Source of the DNA: Onchidella celtica
Lineage: Eukaryota; Mollusca; Gastropoda; Systellommatophora; Onchidiidae
Length of the DNA stretch: 64,000 nucleotides
NCBI GenBank assembly: GCA_963931925.1
Contig: OZ007570.1
Coordinates: forward strand, 35,342,084-35,406,083
Direction of reading: 5' to 3'
Under the pieces are notes generated by a model. The model saw only the letters and a program-made list of their open reading frames with translations. It ran no database searches and was not told the origin of the DNA. Below, one piece after another: positions 21,570 to 34,084 of the stretch. Within the stretch, counting starts at the first letter, position 1, and each line of letters opens with the position of its first letter. Position numbers and translations under genes: made by a program.

Positions 21570-22639
21570 AAAGCTATGTCATGGACATTGACTATTCTCA
21601 TGGCCGTACGCTCGTTAAGAGATGGTCGGGAAGAGGTGGTGAAGGGGTCGGGAAGGGGTCGGAGGGGGGGGGGGTGAAGTCAAGGTTACGAAAAACATAC
21701 GTGGAAACGGGGATGAAAGAGGAATGGTCAAAATTAAAAACAACAACAACACCAAAGTCATATTATGTAGCCTGGTTGCCAAGTTTCTGCTTCATGGCCA
21801 CAAACCAACATTGCATAAAATAATCCCATTTCAAAAAACACTTAAGCTTTAAAAACACTTAAGCTTTAACTTTTCTTTTCATAACGAAAGTAGTAAACAC
21901 ATCTTTTTTCTTTAAAAATTCATTTTGTCCTTTAAATAACGAGTTCTTGTCGGTGTGTTGATAGCGCGTTTGTTGTGAGCGATTTTCACTTTTCAAAAAA
22001 TTCCATACGCAGTCGTTTTTTACAACGAGTTCTGATTTCTGAATGTCGCCATTAATAATGAGGCTCATTTTAAAATCTATTTGATTAAGTTCTAATGTTT
22101 GGAAATGCCTTCCTCAGATCATGACAAAATTATGAAGATAATGATTTGTATCCAGCGTTTGGAAGTGTTTTTCTCATTTGGTGAAGTAATTGTGAAGAAA
22201 TATTTCAGGTTGGATGTAAACGTTTTGTGGTCAAAATATTGTGATTTCATTTCTGCGGATGTAAAGTTATAGCCGAGTGTGTCTATTGTGTTTTTGAAAT
22301 ACGTTTTGTGGATTACTGAATTGTCACACTGTGGATTATTTGAAGGTGATGGACTACTAAAGGTAAGATTTGTCACTTTAAACTTGTGGAAGGAGTACCG
22401 TATTTGAATTAAACAACTTTAGCCGGGGACATACTTATTTCATGTCCTAGGTGCTAATCGATGAGCAGCCCATTTACTATAAAAACATCTATCTAGAGGA
22501 CTAACTCGCACCGGGGGGGAGGGAGGAGTAGAGCCCCCGTGTGACCCCCTGCTCACAGCCGGTTCTACAGTGGCGTTCTTGAAATATCTTTCATGGCGTG
22601 ACTCAACGAACTCCCCCCAAAGTGGTTACTACATTTGTG

Positions 22640-22870
22640 GGAAGGTCTTCCGCCCGTCCGCGCCAGTCAAGAAAACACAACTATCCCAGCCCCTTTTCGC
22701 CTGATTAGTCAATCTGACTACCGCCCATTGATACAAACTGACTGGACCTTCACGTCCCCAGATCCATCTGACCATTCCAATGCAGGTTGTTTAAGCTTAT
22801 ATCTTAATCATATTATGTTTAACTTTTTGGTAAGTGGCGCGGACGGGGGGGGGGGGGGGGAAGACCTCCC
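22640..22870. mobile_element. MITE with exact 8-bp target duplication
   Basis: The left end GGAAGGTCTTCCGCCCGTCC and an inverted right end around GGCGCGGACGGGG...GGAAGACCTCCC are flanked by CATTTGTG at 22632-22639 and 22871-22878. The 8-bp duplication suggests hAT-like or another 8-bp superfamily. The G tract of about 16 bases in the right end sits where the left end has GCCCG. Confidence 0.85.
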
Positions 22871-23087
22871 CATTTGTGTTTCGCTATATTACAAAGGCTA
22901 TTACAAATTTAATGTCTATCTGCTTGTCTGTTGAGTCTTCGGGGACATTCCACGCATGTCCCCCAGGGTCCAGCTATTGTAGACACATCATCTTATTATT
23001 ATTATTGTGATCCATTGCATTATTATGATCGTCCACGATCGAAACTCCCCCCGACCCGATAATTACATCCAGGGTCTCTGTCCAGCA

Positions 23088-23310
23088 ATATGTGTGTGTG
23101 TGTGTGTGTTTGGGGGGGGGGGTCTCAGACTGACAGCCGACAGCAAACCCCAACACTCTCTCTCTCTCACCCGCTCCTCGATACCTATCTATCTGTCTGT
23201 CTTTCCGTCTGTCTGTCTTCTTGCCTGCCTACCTGCCTGCCTGCTTGCCTGCCTACCTGCCTACCTGCCTACCCATCCACTTGAGTATCTATCTATATAT
23301 CTGTCTTTCT
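23088..23310. repeat. GT, poly-G and CTGT/CCTG/CTAT simple repeats
   Basis: Adjacent simple repeats that account for the Cys/Leu-rich open frames here. Confidence 0.9.
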
Positions 23311-23520
23311 ATTCCGTAAGCCATAAAGTACAGCCAGTATTGATCACACCCGTTTACAAGTTATCTGTGTCCTCTTTTCGGAAAACTTGAGTTCAAGACG
23401 TCAGTGAACTTCAGATGAAGCGTCTCCTTTTGATTTCAAGTCCATTATGTTGAGCTTAAGTAACTACAGGTAATGATATTCTAGATTCTAGATTTTTTAT
23501 AATTTCCATTATGTCTTGTT

Positions 23521-26500
23521 AAGTGGCGATGCATAAGGTGTGCCACACGGGGGTTTGCCCCGGGGGCAAAATTCCCGGAGGCGCCCACTTTCAAAAGAAA
23601 AAGAAAATAAATTAGAAATAATAACTTTGAAAATGCACACACCCCTTCCCAGAAAATCTGCCAACGTTCGAACATTCTACACAGTTTTTCAACATGACGG
23701 GGCAAACTAACGTGATTTGACAAAACGCCTTTTTTCATTTTGGCGCGAAATTTTTTTATTTCATTATCTGATTCTCATCAACAATCCTCATCTTATGAAC
23801 TTATCAGGTTTTGAAAAAAATTAGCCATTTTAAAATTATTTTAAAACAACGTTTTTTCAAAACGCCTTTTTGTCTGCTGAAACGCGACAAAACGCCTTTA
23901 ATTTGACAGAACGCCTTTTTTTCGAAATAAAGGCGTTCGCCTGAGGCCGAGTGAGATGACAAAACGCCTTTAATTTAACAAAACGCCTTTTTTTCGAAAT
24001 ATATGCGTTGGCCTGAGGCTGAGTGAGATGACGAAACACCTTTACCTTGCAAAACCGTCGTTATATAAGTAAAATAAAAGGATTTTTGTCGACATGATTT
24101 GTTACTGGGACAACAGGGGCCTGGATCTTTTCATTAAGAATCCTCCCTGGTAATCATTCAGTCTAGTCTTCCTTTCACTCTCCTTTTACATTAGGCTGTC
24201 TTGAGTTCAATAAAACTTTCTTCTGACAATTTTTGTCTCTCACAAATCTTCATTTAACTCAATAATTACCTACATTGTATTAAGTGTCGTTAACATTGTT
24301 AACATTTTTGTGTATAACGATCATCCAAAATTAGTTTTAGTACCTCTCAAACCAAAGACCGTCTCCTTGTCCTTGTCTACGTAACATTGCCTAACTTTCT
24401 CCGCTGGCTCACGCACAGACAATCATAGAATCTAACATTTTCCCCCACCGAGGTCATCCCTTGACCATCATCGGAAGTTCTGTGATCCACGATGTCGTTT
24501 GATGTTCCAGTGACGGCCAGAATCTTCGGTCAAAGTCGGGGACGTAGTTGTTCCAATTATTACTCAACTTTTCTTGTCGCGAGACTTTATAAGCAGCAGA
24601 ATTTTGAAAACTAAGGCAGTTCCAGATTTAACTTCAAGGTGAAATCTCTCTCCCTCTGCCCTACTGCATTCACAGCATCACCATCTCTCTTCCCATGAAC
24701 CCTCAGGACTTTTCAAGGAGCTCATTAAGCAGTAAGTTAATTTTTCTTCTTCTTCTGCTACGTTTGTACAGTTCATGTGTCTGAACATCAGAGCATAGAC
24801 TTGTATCTAGTAATGAACGTGATGTATCCATACGGAGTTTTGAGCCTCTGCTGGTTCTTGTGACAGCGAAAGAAAAATCATAGTCATCATCATTTTTCAA
24901 ATGCCTTGAACATGTAGACATAGACTGGAGCAAGCAACTAGCTCTCTGTATCCAATAATGGCATGAATGTTCATAAATCATCAATTGAATTTCTGGAAAA
25001 AACAATTCCAGTTATACCATAACCATGCTCGTTTTTGTTTTCATTGATATTGAGATGACATTCGCAGAGTACATGTTTTATTCATGTTTAGCATTGACCT
25101 CATTCGTTATGCCTTTATCATTGCTGCAAATTACTGTATAGTTGTTACTGGTCACTTTGTCGTATTTTTCTCTTCAAACCAATCAAAATAAGAATTCAGC
25201 CATGCAACTTTTGTTTGTTTAATCCAACAGGAAAATAATTCGGCCGCACTCAGATTCAAGTGGCAGCTGTGATGAAGGTCCGTTGGTAAAGCGTCACGCA
25301 CAAGGCAGAACAAGAGTAAGCAGAATCACCCAAAGTGCCAGCCTTCTATGGTGTGGAGGACACTGATGGTCCCCCAGATCCTCAGATTGCAAGGCCTTTG
25401 ACAGCCAAACCTGTTCGTCGCCTACTCATTTTTATTGACGTCCCAGTTCAACATGCTGTGCCTACTCACTCCAAGGACTTGTCATCAGATGACAGTGACA
25501 GTGTAGAGAATCCATTTACTTCGGATAGTTCTGATGGTGACGTTGCATCAGACAACGAGAAACAGAATAGTGAACTTTCTCCTACTTCTGTGTCAACTCC
25601 TGCTGCTACTGCTCCCTCTGGGGCACGATTTGATTGTTCGTGGTCATCCAGCATTCACCCTGAACATCACCCCATTGAATGTTTGGACATCTCACAACCC
25701 GATCATTCTGTTATCTTCCCCTCCAAAAGATTCCATTGACGGGATTGAAGAACAACCAACGCAGAGTGCAACACAGTAACTTTTAGATTTGCTTGGCGGT
25801 ATTCATCATTCCCAACTTGAACAATCAGATGTTTCCATTGGATACTCTTTGTCTGCAAGTTCGTCATATCTGTGAGTGCTCGTCGAGCTATCCCCGCCTC
25901 CGATCTCACCGTTACCTACCACTCCATCACCAATGTCGGCTTGTACGACAGCAAGAAAGGAGAGAGAACCTTGGTCTCAGAAAACCAAACACCCAATACT
26001 AGAAAATTGCAACTGCCACAACCATTGTTTGGAAAAAATCGGACACCGACAATGCTTTTGCTATTTATCAAGAATACTTGAATCATACCTACAACGAGCA
26101 AAGAAACTGGCTGTTCTGTCATCGCATTAAACTAGAGCCATCAGGAAAAAGAAAGCAGTGTCGTTTTATGGATGAAACAGGAACAGCCGTCAGCAAACGC
26201 GTTTTTTGGTCTGACACAGAAGAGTTTTCCCCTGGAACCGAGTTTTTGAACATGTCATTGGACAGAAAAAGGCGAAACAATGCCCCCTCTGAACAAAAAA
26301 GGCGTTTTGTCGTATCAAACATAATCAGAGCAATGCCTATCTCTTCAGCAAGGCGTTTGTGTGATTAGGTCTGATGCGACAAAACGCCTTTTTTTCTGAA
26401 AAAAGGCGTTTTACGTTTGGGCATTGATTCGACAAAACGCCTTTTTCATCACAGTTTAATTAATTCAGCACCAATTCAAATAAAACTTTATACGAAGTTA

Positions 26501-26728
26501 AAAGACAGCATAACGTGTCACTTCAGTCTAGAAAAATTGCATTGTGTTTGCTAGATTTAAATTTAGTGACCGCAAAACTAAATCGCGATTTTCTCGAAAC
26601 AGCATTTTTTGGAAAAAGGCGTTTTGTCAAATCACGTTAGCAAATAAACTTTGCTCTAGCAGCCCTCGGGGTCAGGGGACGCAATACTTGCCTTGCACCA
26701 GGCGCTGGCAACCCACGCTACGCCACTG
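23521..26728. mobile_element. Decayed DNA transposon of 3.2 kb with subterminal repeats
   Basis: The ends AAGTGGCGATGCATAAGG and, inverted at the right, CAGTGGCGTAGCGTGGG are similar. They are flanked by GTCTTGTT and GTCGTGTC (6 of 8). An inverted pair AACGTGATTTGACAAAACGC lies inside each end (about 23711 and 26635). The motif GACAAAACGCCTTTTT occurs about 14 times, in both orientations, clustered at 23720-24045 and 26210-26640. Interior frames include an acidic Ser/Asp-rich stretch (25335-25739) and a minus frame at 24703-25005. I recognise no transposase domain. hAT-like or another superfamily with 8-bp duplications is possible. Confidence 0.7.
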
Positions 26729-27454
26729 GTCGTGTCCAGAAGAGCTCAAACTTCGAAGTGAAAATTCTAAAAAGTGGAGTCCAGGGAGATGGAGCACTTG
26801 TATCTTGCGGTAACGATTTCTCAATAGAACACCGGTTTTTCCAATGTATCCATAAAGTTTGTGGATGCTAGAAGGGTCTTTGGGGGTTGGGGGGCGGGGG
26901 GGGGGATGCCCCGAGCAAATGAAATGCGCACGCCTGCATGAGGGAAAAAGGGTTTCTGGGTAGCATTGTGTACGTTTGTCAGCAAAATGAGTTCTTGAAT
27001 TGTATAAAATTCAGTTATTCAGAACGTAACAGTTCATGCAAAATGGCACTTACGTTTTCGAACAGCAAAGACTTATCATGGGCATTCACCATTCTAATGG
27101 CCGTATGCTCGTACAGGAAAGGGGGAAGCAAGTGAAACGTTTACATGGTAAGGTGGTATTAATATAGCTATAGACAAAACCCTACGCAATTTGTTGAAGG
27201 TCTGTGTCTGAATTTTTATTTGACACTTGGCATACATTAGCATAACTGAATTTTAGGAAAAGTAAAAAAAAAAGTCCAGAACCCTAACTGCATTATATAT
27301 ATGCAAAATGGCAGCTGTTTAAAATTGGGTCGGGCCATATTTGACCCGATCACCACCGACTTCCCGTTCCTACATAATTTCTCAATCAACACCGTTTACG
27401 TGCAAGTTTTGCTACATGAGTGATGCATAATGACACTGCTCTACGGTAATGGCA

Positions 27455-27715
27455 TATGTCAGACTCATGCCAAAAGGCAACTGACCGTTCATTGCAGTCC
27501 TGAGCACGAGGGCTTTCAGATAATTGTATAGAAAAAGAAATGCGGCAATAGAAAAGTGTAATATTCTCACAGAATCTTAATGGCATAAGTGGCCCAGTGA
27601 CCGGAAAAGAAACTGTTTTTTCTTACTTCCTCAAACGTGACAAACATGACTTATGCCATAAACGTAGAGCAGGACAATACTGGAAACATTGGTAGGAATC
27701 TCATGGTGACCTAGA
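27455..27715. repeat. Interspersed repeat, pairs with 15282-15600
   Basis: Second copy of the unit described at 15282-15600, in the same orientation. It lacks the poly-C tract present in the first copy. Confidence 0.6.
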
Positions 27716-27755
27716 CCTTAATCATGGTTTCGACCTGTTTAGTTGGCCCTACGGC

Positions 27756-27957
27756 CTGGCAGTGCACTGAGTCAAGTCAGTTTTTCCGTCTACTTTATTG
27801 ACTCAGCGTGCCAGGTCTCTCTGATTTTTTTGACGCGCCCAACCCAGTGAGACAGTACTTGTTTCGGTCTCACCAAGCGCAGTTTCCCGTCCAACTCCAC
27901 AGTCCACATTTCACACTAACCGCGAAAGAAAACAGAGCTGACTCAGTGCGCCACAAG
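27756..27957. mobile_element. GACTCA-rich MITE, copy 3
   Basis: Bounded by CTGGCAGTGCACTGAGTCAA and the inverted GCTGACTCAGTGCGCCAC. It shares GTCCACATTTCACACTAACC and GACGCGCCCAACCCAGTGAG with copies 1 and 2, but not their outer flanks, so the true element ends near these inverted repeats. Confidence 0.7.
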
Positions 27958-27965
27958 TCGAGTAT

Positions 27966-28244
27966 TTGGGCTACATTATCCAGTGCTACATTAAAATAAT
28001 AAGACAGAGGCAACTGAAATTTCTAGGACACGTCTGTCGCCTCAGGAGCCTCGAACATCTAGCAGTCACAGAGAAGATCGAAGGCAGGAAAAGCAGGGGT
28101 AGACAGAGAAAAACGTTCACTGAAAGTCTTAATTCATGGACAACGAACAAACGTCACTACAACAACTCCTTCTTGAGGTTGGCTGATGACAGATCCGAGT
28201 GGACAGCCATGATCGCCAATGTCTGTTCCAGACAGGGCAACTGA
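27966..28244 (+). pseudogene. RTE-like LINE carboxyl-terminal fragment
   Basis: The open frame reads RQRQLKFLGHVCRLRSLEHL, then GRKSRGRQRKTF and DDRSEWTAMIANVCSRQG before its stop. This matches the post-RT region of endonuclease/RT LINEs, where R.LK(F/W)(L/Y)GHV, GR(R/K)SRGRQR and DR..W are conserved. A GAT-repeat tail (TGATGATGATGAT) follows the stop, as in RTE elements. It is heavily 5'-truncated and differs from the 36.4-kb and 54-kb LINEs, so a third family is present. Confidence 0.8.
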
Positions 28245-28364
28245 TGATGATGATCCAGTAATTTTTATTATTTTTTTTTATTGTTGTCCATTTTACAAAT
28301 TTAAGCTACCAATCGCTACCCAATGATATGACAGTGCATATTAGGTGCAAACAGTCAGTTGTGA

Positions 28365-28515
28365 GTTGGAGTTTGAGTTTGGAAAAAAAGTACGTCGACA
28401 CGATAATGGTCACACTGTGCTAGGAAGAAGCAAGACCATAAACAGAATATAACAGAATGACGGGACAGAAAAAGACCCTACCAGGGGCGTCCACCAACCA
28501 CCTGCCTGCAAAGAG
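28365..28515 (+). repeat. Interspersed repeat, pairs with 62401-62545
   Basis: Contains TGGTCACACTGTGCTAGGAA, ATGACGGGACAGAAAAAGAC and GTCCACCAACCACC, all recurring near 62430-62540 in the same order. It begins with GAGTTTGAGTTTGG, linking it to the short fragments at 2720 and 18965. The class is unknown; it could be a SINE-like element. Confidence 0.65.
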
Positions 28516-29244
28516 TGAAAACAAAAAGTGAAAAAAAATATTGTCACCCAAATTCTAAGCTGAACTATTATGTAGGTCTATATTTTTTAGCTGTCGCACA
28601 TTTTCTCAAATACATAAGACTTTAACTAGATACCTCCCAGCCAGCAAACTCTGTCTATGCTCACGACGGAGATCGGGTGATTACAGCATTGTGCCACCGT
28701 CAGTTTAACGTAGGAAATATGCCCCTACGGTACCCCTAGCAAACCCAAGGAAATTTTAAACAAATCTACGTCGGGTCGGCGTAAGAAGGCTGGTTGGGTT
28801 CATTCACTTTTCCACAATCCTGAAAGAAGCAACAACTTCAGTAAATAGTTTCAAAGTATTTTTCCTGATATTTCCAGGTGCCACTGAGACCGACTATTCG
28901 ATAAACTGTGACCGATATCATCAATTAACCGTATTTTATGAACAGGTGTTAAATTATAAGTCGTTCAAAGCAGGCGCACTTTGGACGCGAATGTGAGGCT
29001 AGATACAAATTGTGGGTTCACTCAACGCTAACGTTCGCTGATACCAAAATATTAAAAAAAATATCGTGTAAATAGATGTTTACTGATACTATGGCAACCC
29101 GTTTTGTCGCTTTATTGATAATACTGAAAGTGACAGCCTTTCTCCAAATGTTCACCATCTAATGGCAAAATAAAACAATCATGCTGTTTCTCTCACTGTC
29201 AGTGCATAGATAAAGACTGGTGGCTCAATGATGCAAGTCTGTTT

Positions 29245-29300
29245 GTCTCGGTTTCAGTTTGAGATGTGGACTGTGGGCTTAAAATGGAACCTCGCGCACT
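29245..29300 (-). repeat. Partial GACTCA-family fragment
   Basis: On minus it gives a match to GTCCACATCTCACACT and the adjoining part of the 4476/5972 repeats. Only about 55 bases are shared. Confidence 0.4.
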
Positions 29301-29574
29301 GACAGACGGTATCGCATGTCTTGCCTTAAGGAAAGATCTTTCAACAATTGCAGCAAAATAAAACAGATCTCTCAGAACAGCCGTTCAAAACACTTTCGGA
29401 TTTCTGTTTTGCCAAATGCATTTTCACCACTAGCTGACATTGAACGTGAACACTCCAAGCGCGACAATGTGATTAAACTTTCAATAGTCACGCATTTGCA
29501 CTAGATATGTTAGGTAACAGCCGGACAGTAATGCTCTTATATGAGCTAATGACCTCTCCCCCTCCCCGCCCCCT

Positions 29575-29860
29575 CTCCTCTCTCTCTCTCGCTTCATGAT
29601 CTATCTATCTATCTATCTGTCTGTCTGTCTGTCTGTCTGTCTAACTACCTATATATCTATCTATCATGACTGTCTATGTGTGTGTGTGTGTGTGTGTGTT
29701 TCTGTCTGTTTATAGATTCACCTATCAATTGTTCAGTTTGTCTGTGTGTCTGTTCTCGTGTCTGTCTAATGTTCTGTCAGTCTATGTGCAGTGTCTGTCT
29801 TTGTGTCTGTTTGCCTCTTTGTCTTTCTATCTTTCCTATCTGTTCTGGCAAAAGGCACCT
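29575..29860. repeat. TCTA/CTGT/GT simple repeats
   Basis: Tetranucleotide TCTA and CTGT arrays followed by a (TG)n tract. Confidence 0.9.
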
Positions 29861-31499
29861 CGCCCGTTATTCACCGGTTATCGCGAACTCTGAGTAACCG
29901 ACGTCTCATCCCCCATAATGTCAATTAACATCCTTGTTTATCTGCTCAGACCGTTCGCGTGTTAGCCACGAGCCGACATTAATGCATGCCTGAGGCCCCA
30001 CCAGCAAGCCAGACACCGGGGGAAAAATCAATGTGCTAAAATTAGTAAATATGCTGCCATTTATGGAACTTTGGGAGAAAATTACCCCGCAAAACCTCTT
30101 GCCACAGGTTGAGACCTTGAGCCAAAAAAGCTCACATGATTCCATGGTTAAATTTATTAGTTACGCCCATTATTTTATATTCTTTATTTGAAAAAATGTT
30201 GCCGTGTGTTTGATATTCATATTTTTACTGCCTTCATTATTTTGTTCGTTTCGCTATGTTATTATGTGTATGGACAGTTTTCTTCTATAGACTTTTCTAT
30301 GTGGACGATCAGATCAAGCTATAAATTAAATGTCTGTTTGTTGCTCTTTCGTTTGTTGTAGTTGTTTTTATTGTATTTTTTAAAGCCACTTGTAATTGCC
30401 GTGGTGATTAGTGGCTGGGCTGAGACGTCTCAGGTTCTCAGAATTTTGCAAGTCAAGGCATGGACTCATCTGTTTTCAAACCGATGGTGATCCATAGAAG
30501 TCCAGTGATGTACGGTATGAAGGATTATAGCCTACAGTTCAAGTTCCAATGTGACTAAGGAGTGGAGTTCTTTGTCAAAAGGCGTTTCTGGGATTAAATT
30601 CCTGTTTTGGCCATGATTAAGTTCAGGATTTAATGTATACTCAGAATCCCAGGTGGACAGAATTCTAACGTATTTACCAGGGTGTTAAGTCAAATCTGAC
30701 TTATCGAGCCCATTACACAAAAAGTGTTTTAAAAAAGAAAGTTACGCCAGGTTGATTCTAGTGCTACAACACTCAATTACAGTAACAGGCTTAGCACAGG
30801 AGCACAATTTGGTACCGAGTTTATCAGTCAAGACGGAAATTTAAAATTTAAAAAAAGAGGGGGGGGGGGGAGGTATTCATTCCGGACTTCCTGACTCGTA
30901 TTGGTGTAACAGTGAACAGTTTTTTGTTTTTTTTATCTCTTCAAGTGTTTTATTGGTTCAATTTTCCACTGTTACATTTTCCTTCCGGGTGAAGATCAGC
31001 TGATCGAAAGCTTGATTTGTCTTCTTGTGTTTTATTGTATCATTTATGTGTACTTTCTTGTGCGAGGCTTTTCTACTTACTTTTTTTGTTTGTTCTTGTT
31101 TAGCCATAATTATTCTGACTTAGTTTCAAGCCCTGCAGGGACCCACAGATTTTCTATGGTTTTTGTAATATTTTGCCAAGTTCCTTAACACTGTCTGATC
31201 CGATTGCAGTGAACGAATCTCTTGAGTGGGAATTCCTTTCTAGGATGGAGGTGATTATGACCTCAAATCTTTCTTTTTTCTCTCTCTCTCTCTCTCTTTC
31301 CTGAAGCATGCATTTAAAGATATAAATAAAACTTCGCCTCTTGAGTCAAAATGTAAAGAGTTCAATCTTGCCCTCCTCTGCTGCAATCCCTTTACAGAGT
31401 TCAGATTATAGAGCAAAGAAATAAACAAACTAAAATAACAAAATCATGTAAATAAACAAAGTAAAATAATGAAATCATATAAATAAACGAATAAAAATA
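29861..31499. other. Unassigned DNA
   Basis: No gene is recognised and open frames are unusually sparse. A poly-G tract is at about 30859-30870. The palindromic phrase GATCAGCTGATCGAAAGCTT lies near 30993. Confidence 0.5.
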
Positions 31500-32690
31500 A
31501 TAATACATAGCATTTATATAGCGCTTCATTCCGTCAACAACCAGGCTCTAAGCGCTTTACAACATTGATATCATATAAATCACACACACATACAATACAC
31601 AGGAATACTCAGAACAAAACTAAATGGACATTCAGAGTGTAAAAAGACGACTCTTCAGCTGATGTTTAAAAGTCATAAAATTTTCAGTCTCTCTCAAAGA
31701 CAGGGACAGAGAATTCCAAATCTGAGGCCCTTGAACAGAATAAAACATTTTTCACCCATGGGACATCTTAGGAATTTTAAACTAAGATGCCGTGATGGTA
31801 CATAGGGAGTCAAAAAATCAGTTTAACAAGTTGGTGCGTTTTTGTACATACATTTATTTTGTGGCACAAGGCAGCCAGCTTATGCATTATTCGTTTTTCT
31901 ACCGGTAGCCAGTGCAAGCTCTGCAGTAAAGGTGATACATGTACATGATCTCTTTTCCTTTTCTTAAGGATTAATCGTGCTGCATTATTATTATTTGCAG
32001 TCGAGCATGTACTAAGTTACTGTGGTCTAATTTTGACAGGACGAGCGAGTTTACCAATAGGGTGGCATTGTCATTCGAATTAGTGTGCCTTACTTTACTT
32101 GTTTTCTTGATTTCTATGTACCTTCTTCGAATCAGCTGACTGACATCACTGGTCATCGATAAACCATTATCGAACAGAACACCAAGATTTCTAGCGCATT
32201 TCGAAAATCGGATGGGATTAGTTTCGACATTTATCTCGGATTTCATCACACTGTTTAAAGTCCTTGCACTGCGTACCAGGATAACCTCAGTTTTATCTTC
32301 ATTCAGCATCAATTTATTCTCGTTCATCCACTCTTTAACACATAATATACAATTTTCGGCCCTATGGATGAGGTAGTCTATTTCACTGTATGTTGCCGAG
32401 CCATAAATTTGCGTATCGTCCCCAGAGAAGTGATACTGGAAGTTAAATTGTTATTTCCTTTACAAGTGGCTGCGTATAGATGGTAAAAAAAAACAAAGTC
32501 CTAGTATAGAAACCTTCGGGAACGCCCTACGCAATGACATGACTTGTGGATTCTTTACCATTAACTTTAACAGTTTGATGGCAATTCGGGGCGCAGACAT
32601 TCTGGGGAACCAAAATATGCTCAATCTGCAGGAGTGAGTATTAAATTCAATTGGAGGCACTGATTTTATAAAATCCAATATTATATAACT
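31500..32690 (-). pseudogene. L2/CR1-like LINE, RT palm/thumb and 3' end
   Basis: Read on minus from 32690: TVKVNGKESTSHV, then a GVPEG-like turn. Next comes a mutated active-site segment SGDDTQIYGSATYSEID (expected YADD) and NENKLMLNEDKTEVILV. Then follow ARNLGVLFDNGLSMTSDVSQ, HWLPVEKRIMHKLAAL, GPQIWNSLSLSLRETE and a stop after KSRLFTL. The 3' UTR has the AAGCGCTTAGAGC / AGCGCTATATAAATGC pair and an ATT tail near 31500. Several frameshifts and stops make it dead. Its upstream half is at 34085-34622, separated by a 1.4-kb insertion. The frame 31971-32327 is the best preserved piece. Confidence 0.85.
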
Positions 32691-33423
32691 GTACTAGAAA
32701 CAGTTGGATACACCACTCGATCTAGGACTTACATTTGAACCTCCTCCGTTCACCAGATACATTTATTTTCCCTTTTTACGCCCAAGGGAATCTCATCTTT
32801 TACCCAGGGTCACTACGAAGAGGTGGAAGTAGGATTTTGAGCAGGATAATGGTTTCTTTTTTAAATGCATCGCAGAAGTATAGGTAAAGAAAGATTAAGA
32901 TAAACAGGCATAATACTGTATGTACAAGGTTGTTGCAGGCAGGCTCGTGTACGGGATTCTTTGGACATAGTTCCTCTTTGTCAGTAGGCATTGAAAATCC
33001 TCTTCATCTTTCATTTTTGTCCCCGAATGGCAGTTTCAGTTCAGTTTGGGCTGCTTGTCTCAGCTTCAGAAGTGCTCTGGAAGATTGGGTCTTGAATGCA
33101 ATCAACAAACTCGTACACTGCTGGGTGAACTGCATAAAACAAACTGTTTATCTGTTTACGAAAAGATTCACGACCGTTTGTTGTTCTTTTCGTGACCGTG
33201 TTGTTGTTGGCCCAGATAGTAGGAGGGGAACTCGCCGCAAGTACGAAAATTGTATCGATACAGAGTATCGATTAAGAGTTCCGTAAATGTTAAGTCCCGA
33301 AAATTGTACTTTTTCTTAAATTTGGTTTCTCAAATGGAATATCCGAGCGACTAGATAAATATGAGTCAAACCACTTGAGGGCAGTGCCCTTTATTCCAAA
33401 ACTCATTTTCAACCGTTTAACCG
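32691..33423. other. Unassigned DNA inside the disrupted LINE
   Basis: No recognisable sequence. It lies between the two LINE halves and therefore probably arrived with the insertion that split it. Confidence 0.4.
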
Positions 33424-33700
33424 TGGGGACAAGGTGGTCTTGAGGCAAGGTGCTCGCCTCTCATGCCAAGGGTCCCGGGTTCAAAACCCGGGCAGTGCAG
33501 ACATGTTGGAAATTGGATTTTTCTCATATTTTCAATTCCCTGGTCCTATTGGGGGGTAGGATCGAGTACCTAATCTTCTCGGATAAGGACGAAAAAATTC
33601 GGAGGGCCAGTGTGCACGTTGCGCTCGTTAAAGATACCTTGGCAGTTGGAAATCGTAATCGGGCAATATTGAAAATTGAAATTAATAGATTAAAATTTAT
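33424..33700 (+). mobile_element. tRNA-derived SINE, copy 2 (best preserved)
   Basis: The tRNA-like head has an A-box-like GTGGTCTTGAGG and a B box GGGTTCAAAACCCGGGC that can form the T-arm stem. The body is shared with copies 1 and 3. It is inserted between the two halves of the minus-strand LINE. A poly-C tract of about 17 bases follows at 33710, as also happens after copy 3. Confidence 0.85.
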
Positions 33701-33814
33701 CTATATCATCCCCCCCCCCCCCCCCCAGCAACAACAAAATTTATTATTCATTATTAAATATATATTGTTATTAATAAATATTCAAATATTATTTGAGTTG
33801 TGTGTTATGAACTG

Positions 33815-33864
33815 ATGTGAGTTGTGAACTGCTGTGAGTTGTGAACTGTTGTGAGTTGTGAACT
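33815..33864 (+). repeat. 18-bp tandem repeat, three units
   Basis: GTGAGTTGTGAACTG plus three variable bases, repeated three times. Confidence 0.85.
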
Positions 33865-33989
33865 GCGCCTAACAGACTGCGTCACAATTTGCTCTGAGAT
33901 AGAGAGAGAGAGTGAGCGAGACAGGGAGAGAGAAAGAAGCAGTGCAGTGTGTTGAGCGCTTCGCAGGCGCTCCATTCTGCTCTGTGGTT

Positions 33990-34053
33990 GACATGTTGTT
34001 TCTGTAAAGCGCATAGAGCATTTTAAATGGATATGCGCTATATAAATGCTATA

Positions 34054-34084
<31 letters not shown>
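33990..34084 (+). mobile_element. 3' tail of a plus-strand retroelement with (ATT)n
   Basis: GTAAAGCGCATAGAGCATTT, then ATGCGCTATATAAATGC, then an ATT array of about 30 bases. The same tail, in minus orientation, ends the LINEs at 14272 and 31500. It abuts the RT frame of the disrupted LINE. The 5' limit is unknown. It may be a SINE that borrowed the LINE tail, or a truncated LINE. Confidence 0.65.

Noticed and set aside
25335..25739. Acidic Ser/Asp-rich frame as a host gene
   Set aside because: It lies inside the decayed transposon 23521-26728 and shows no known host domain.
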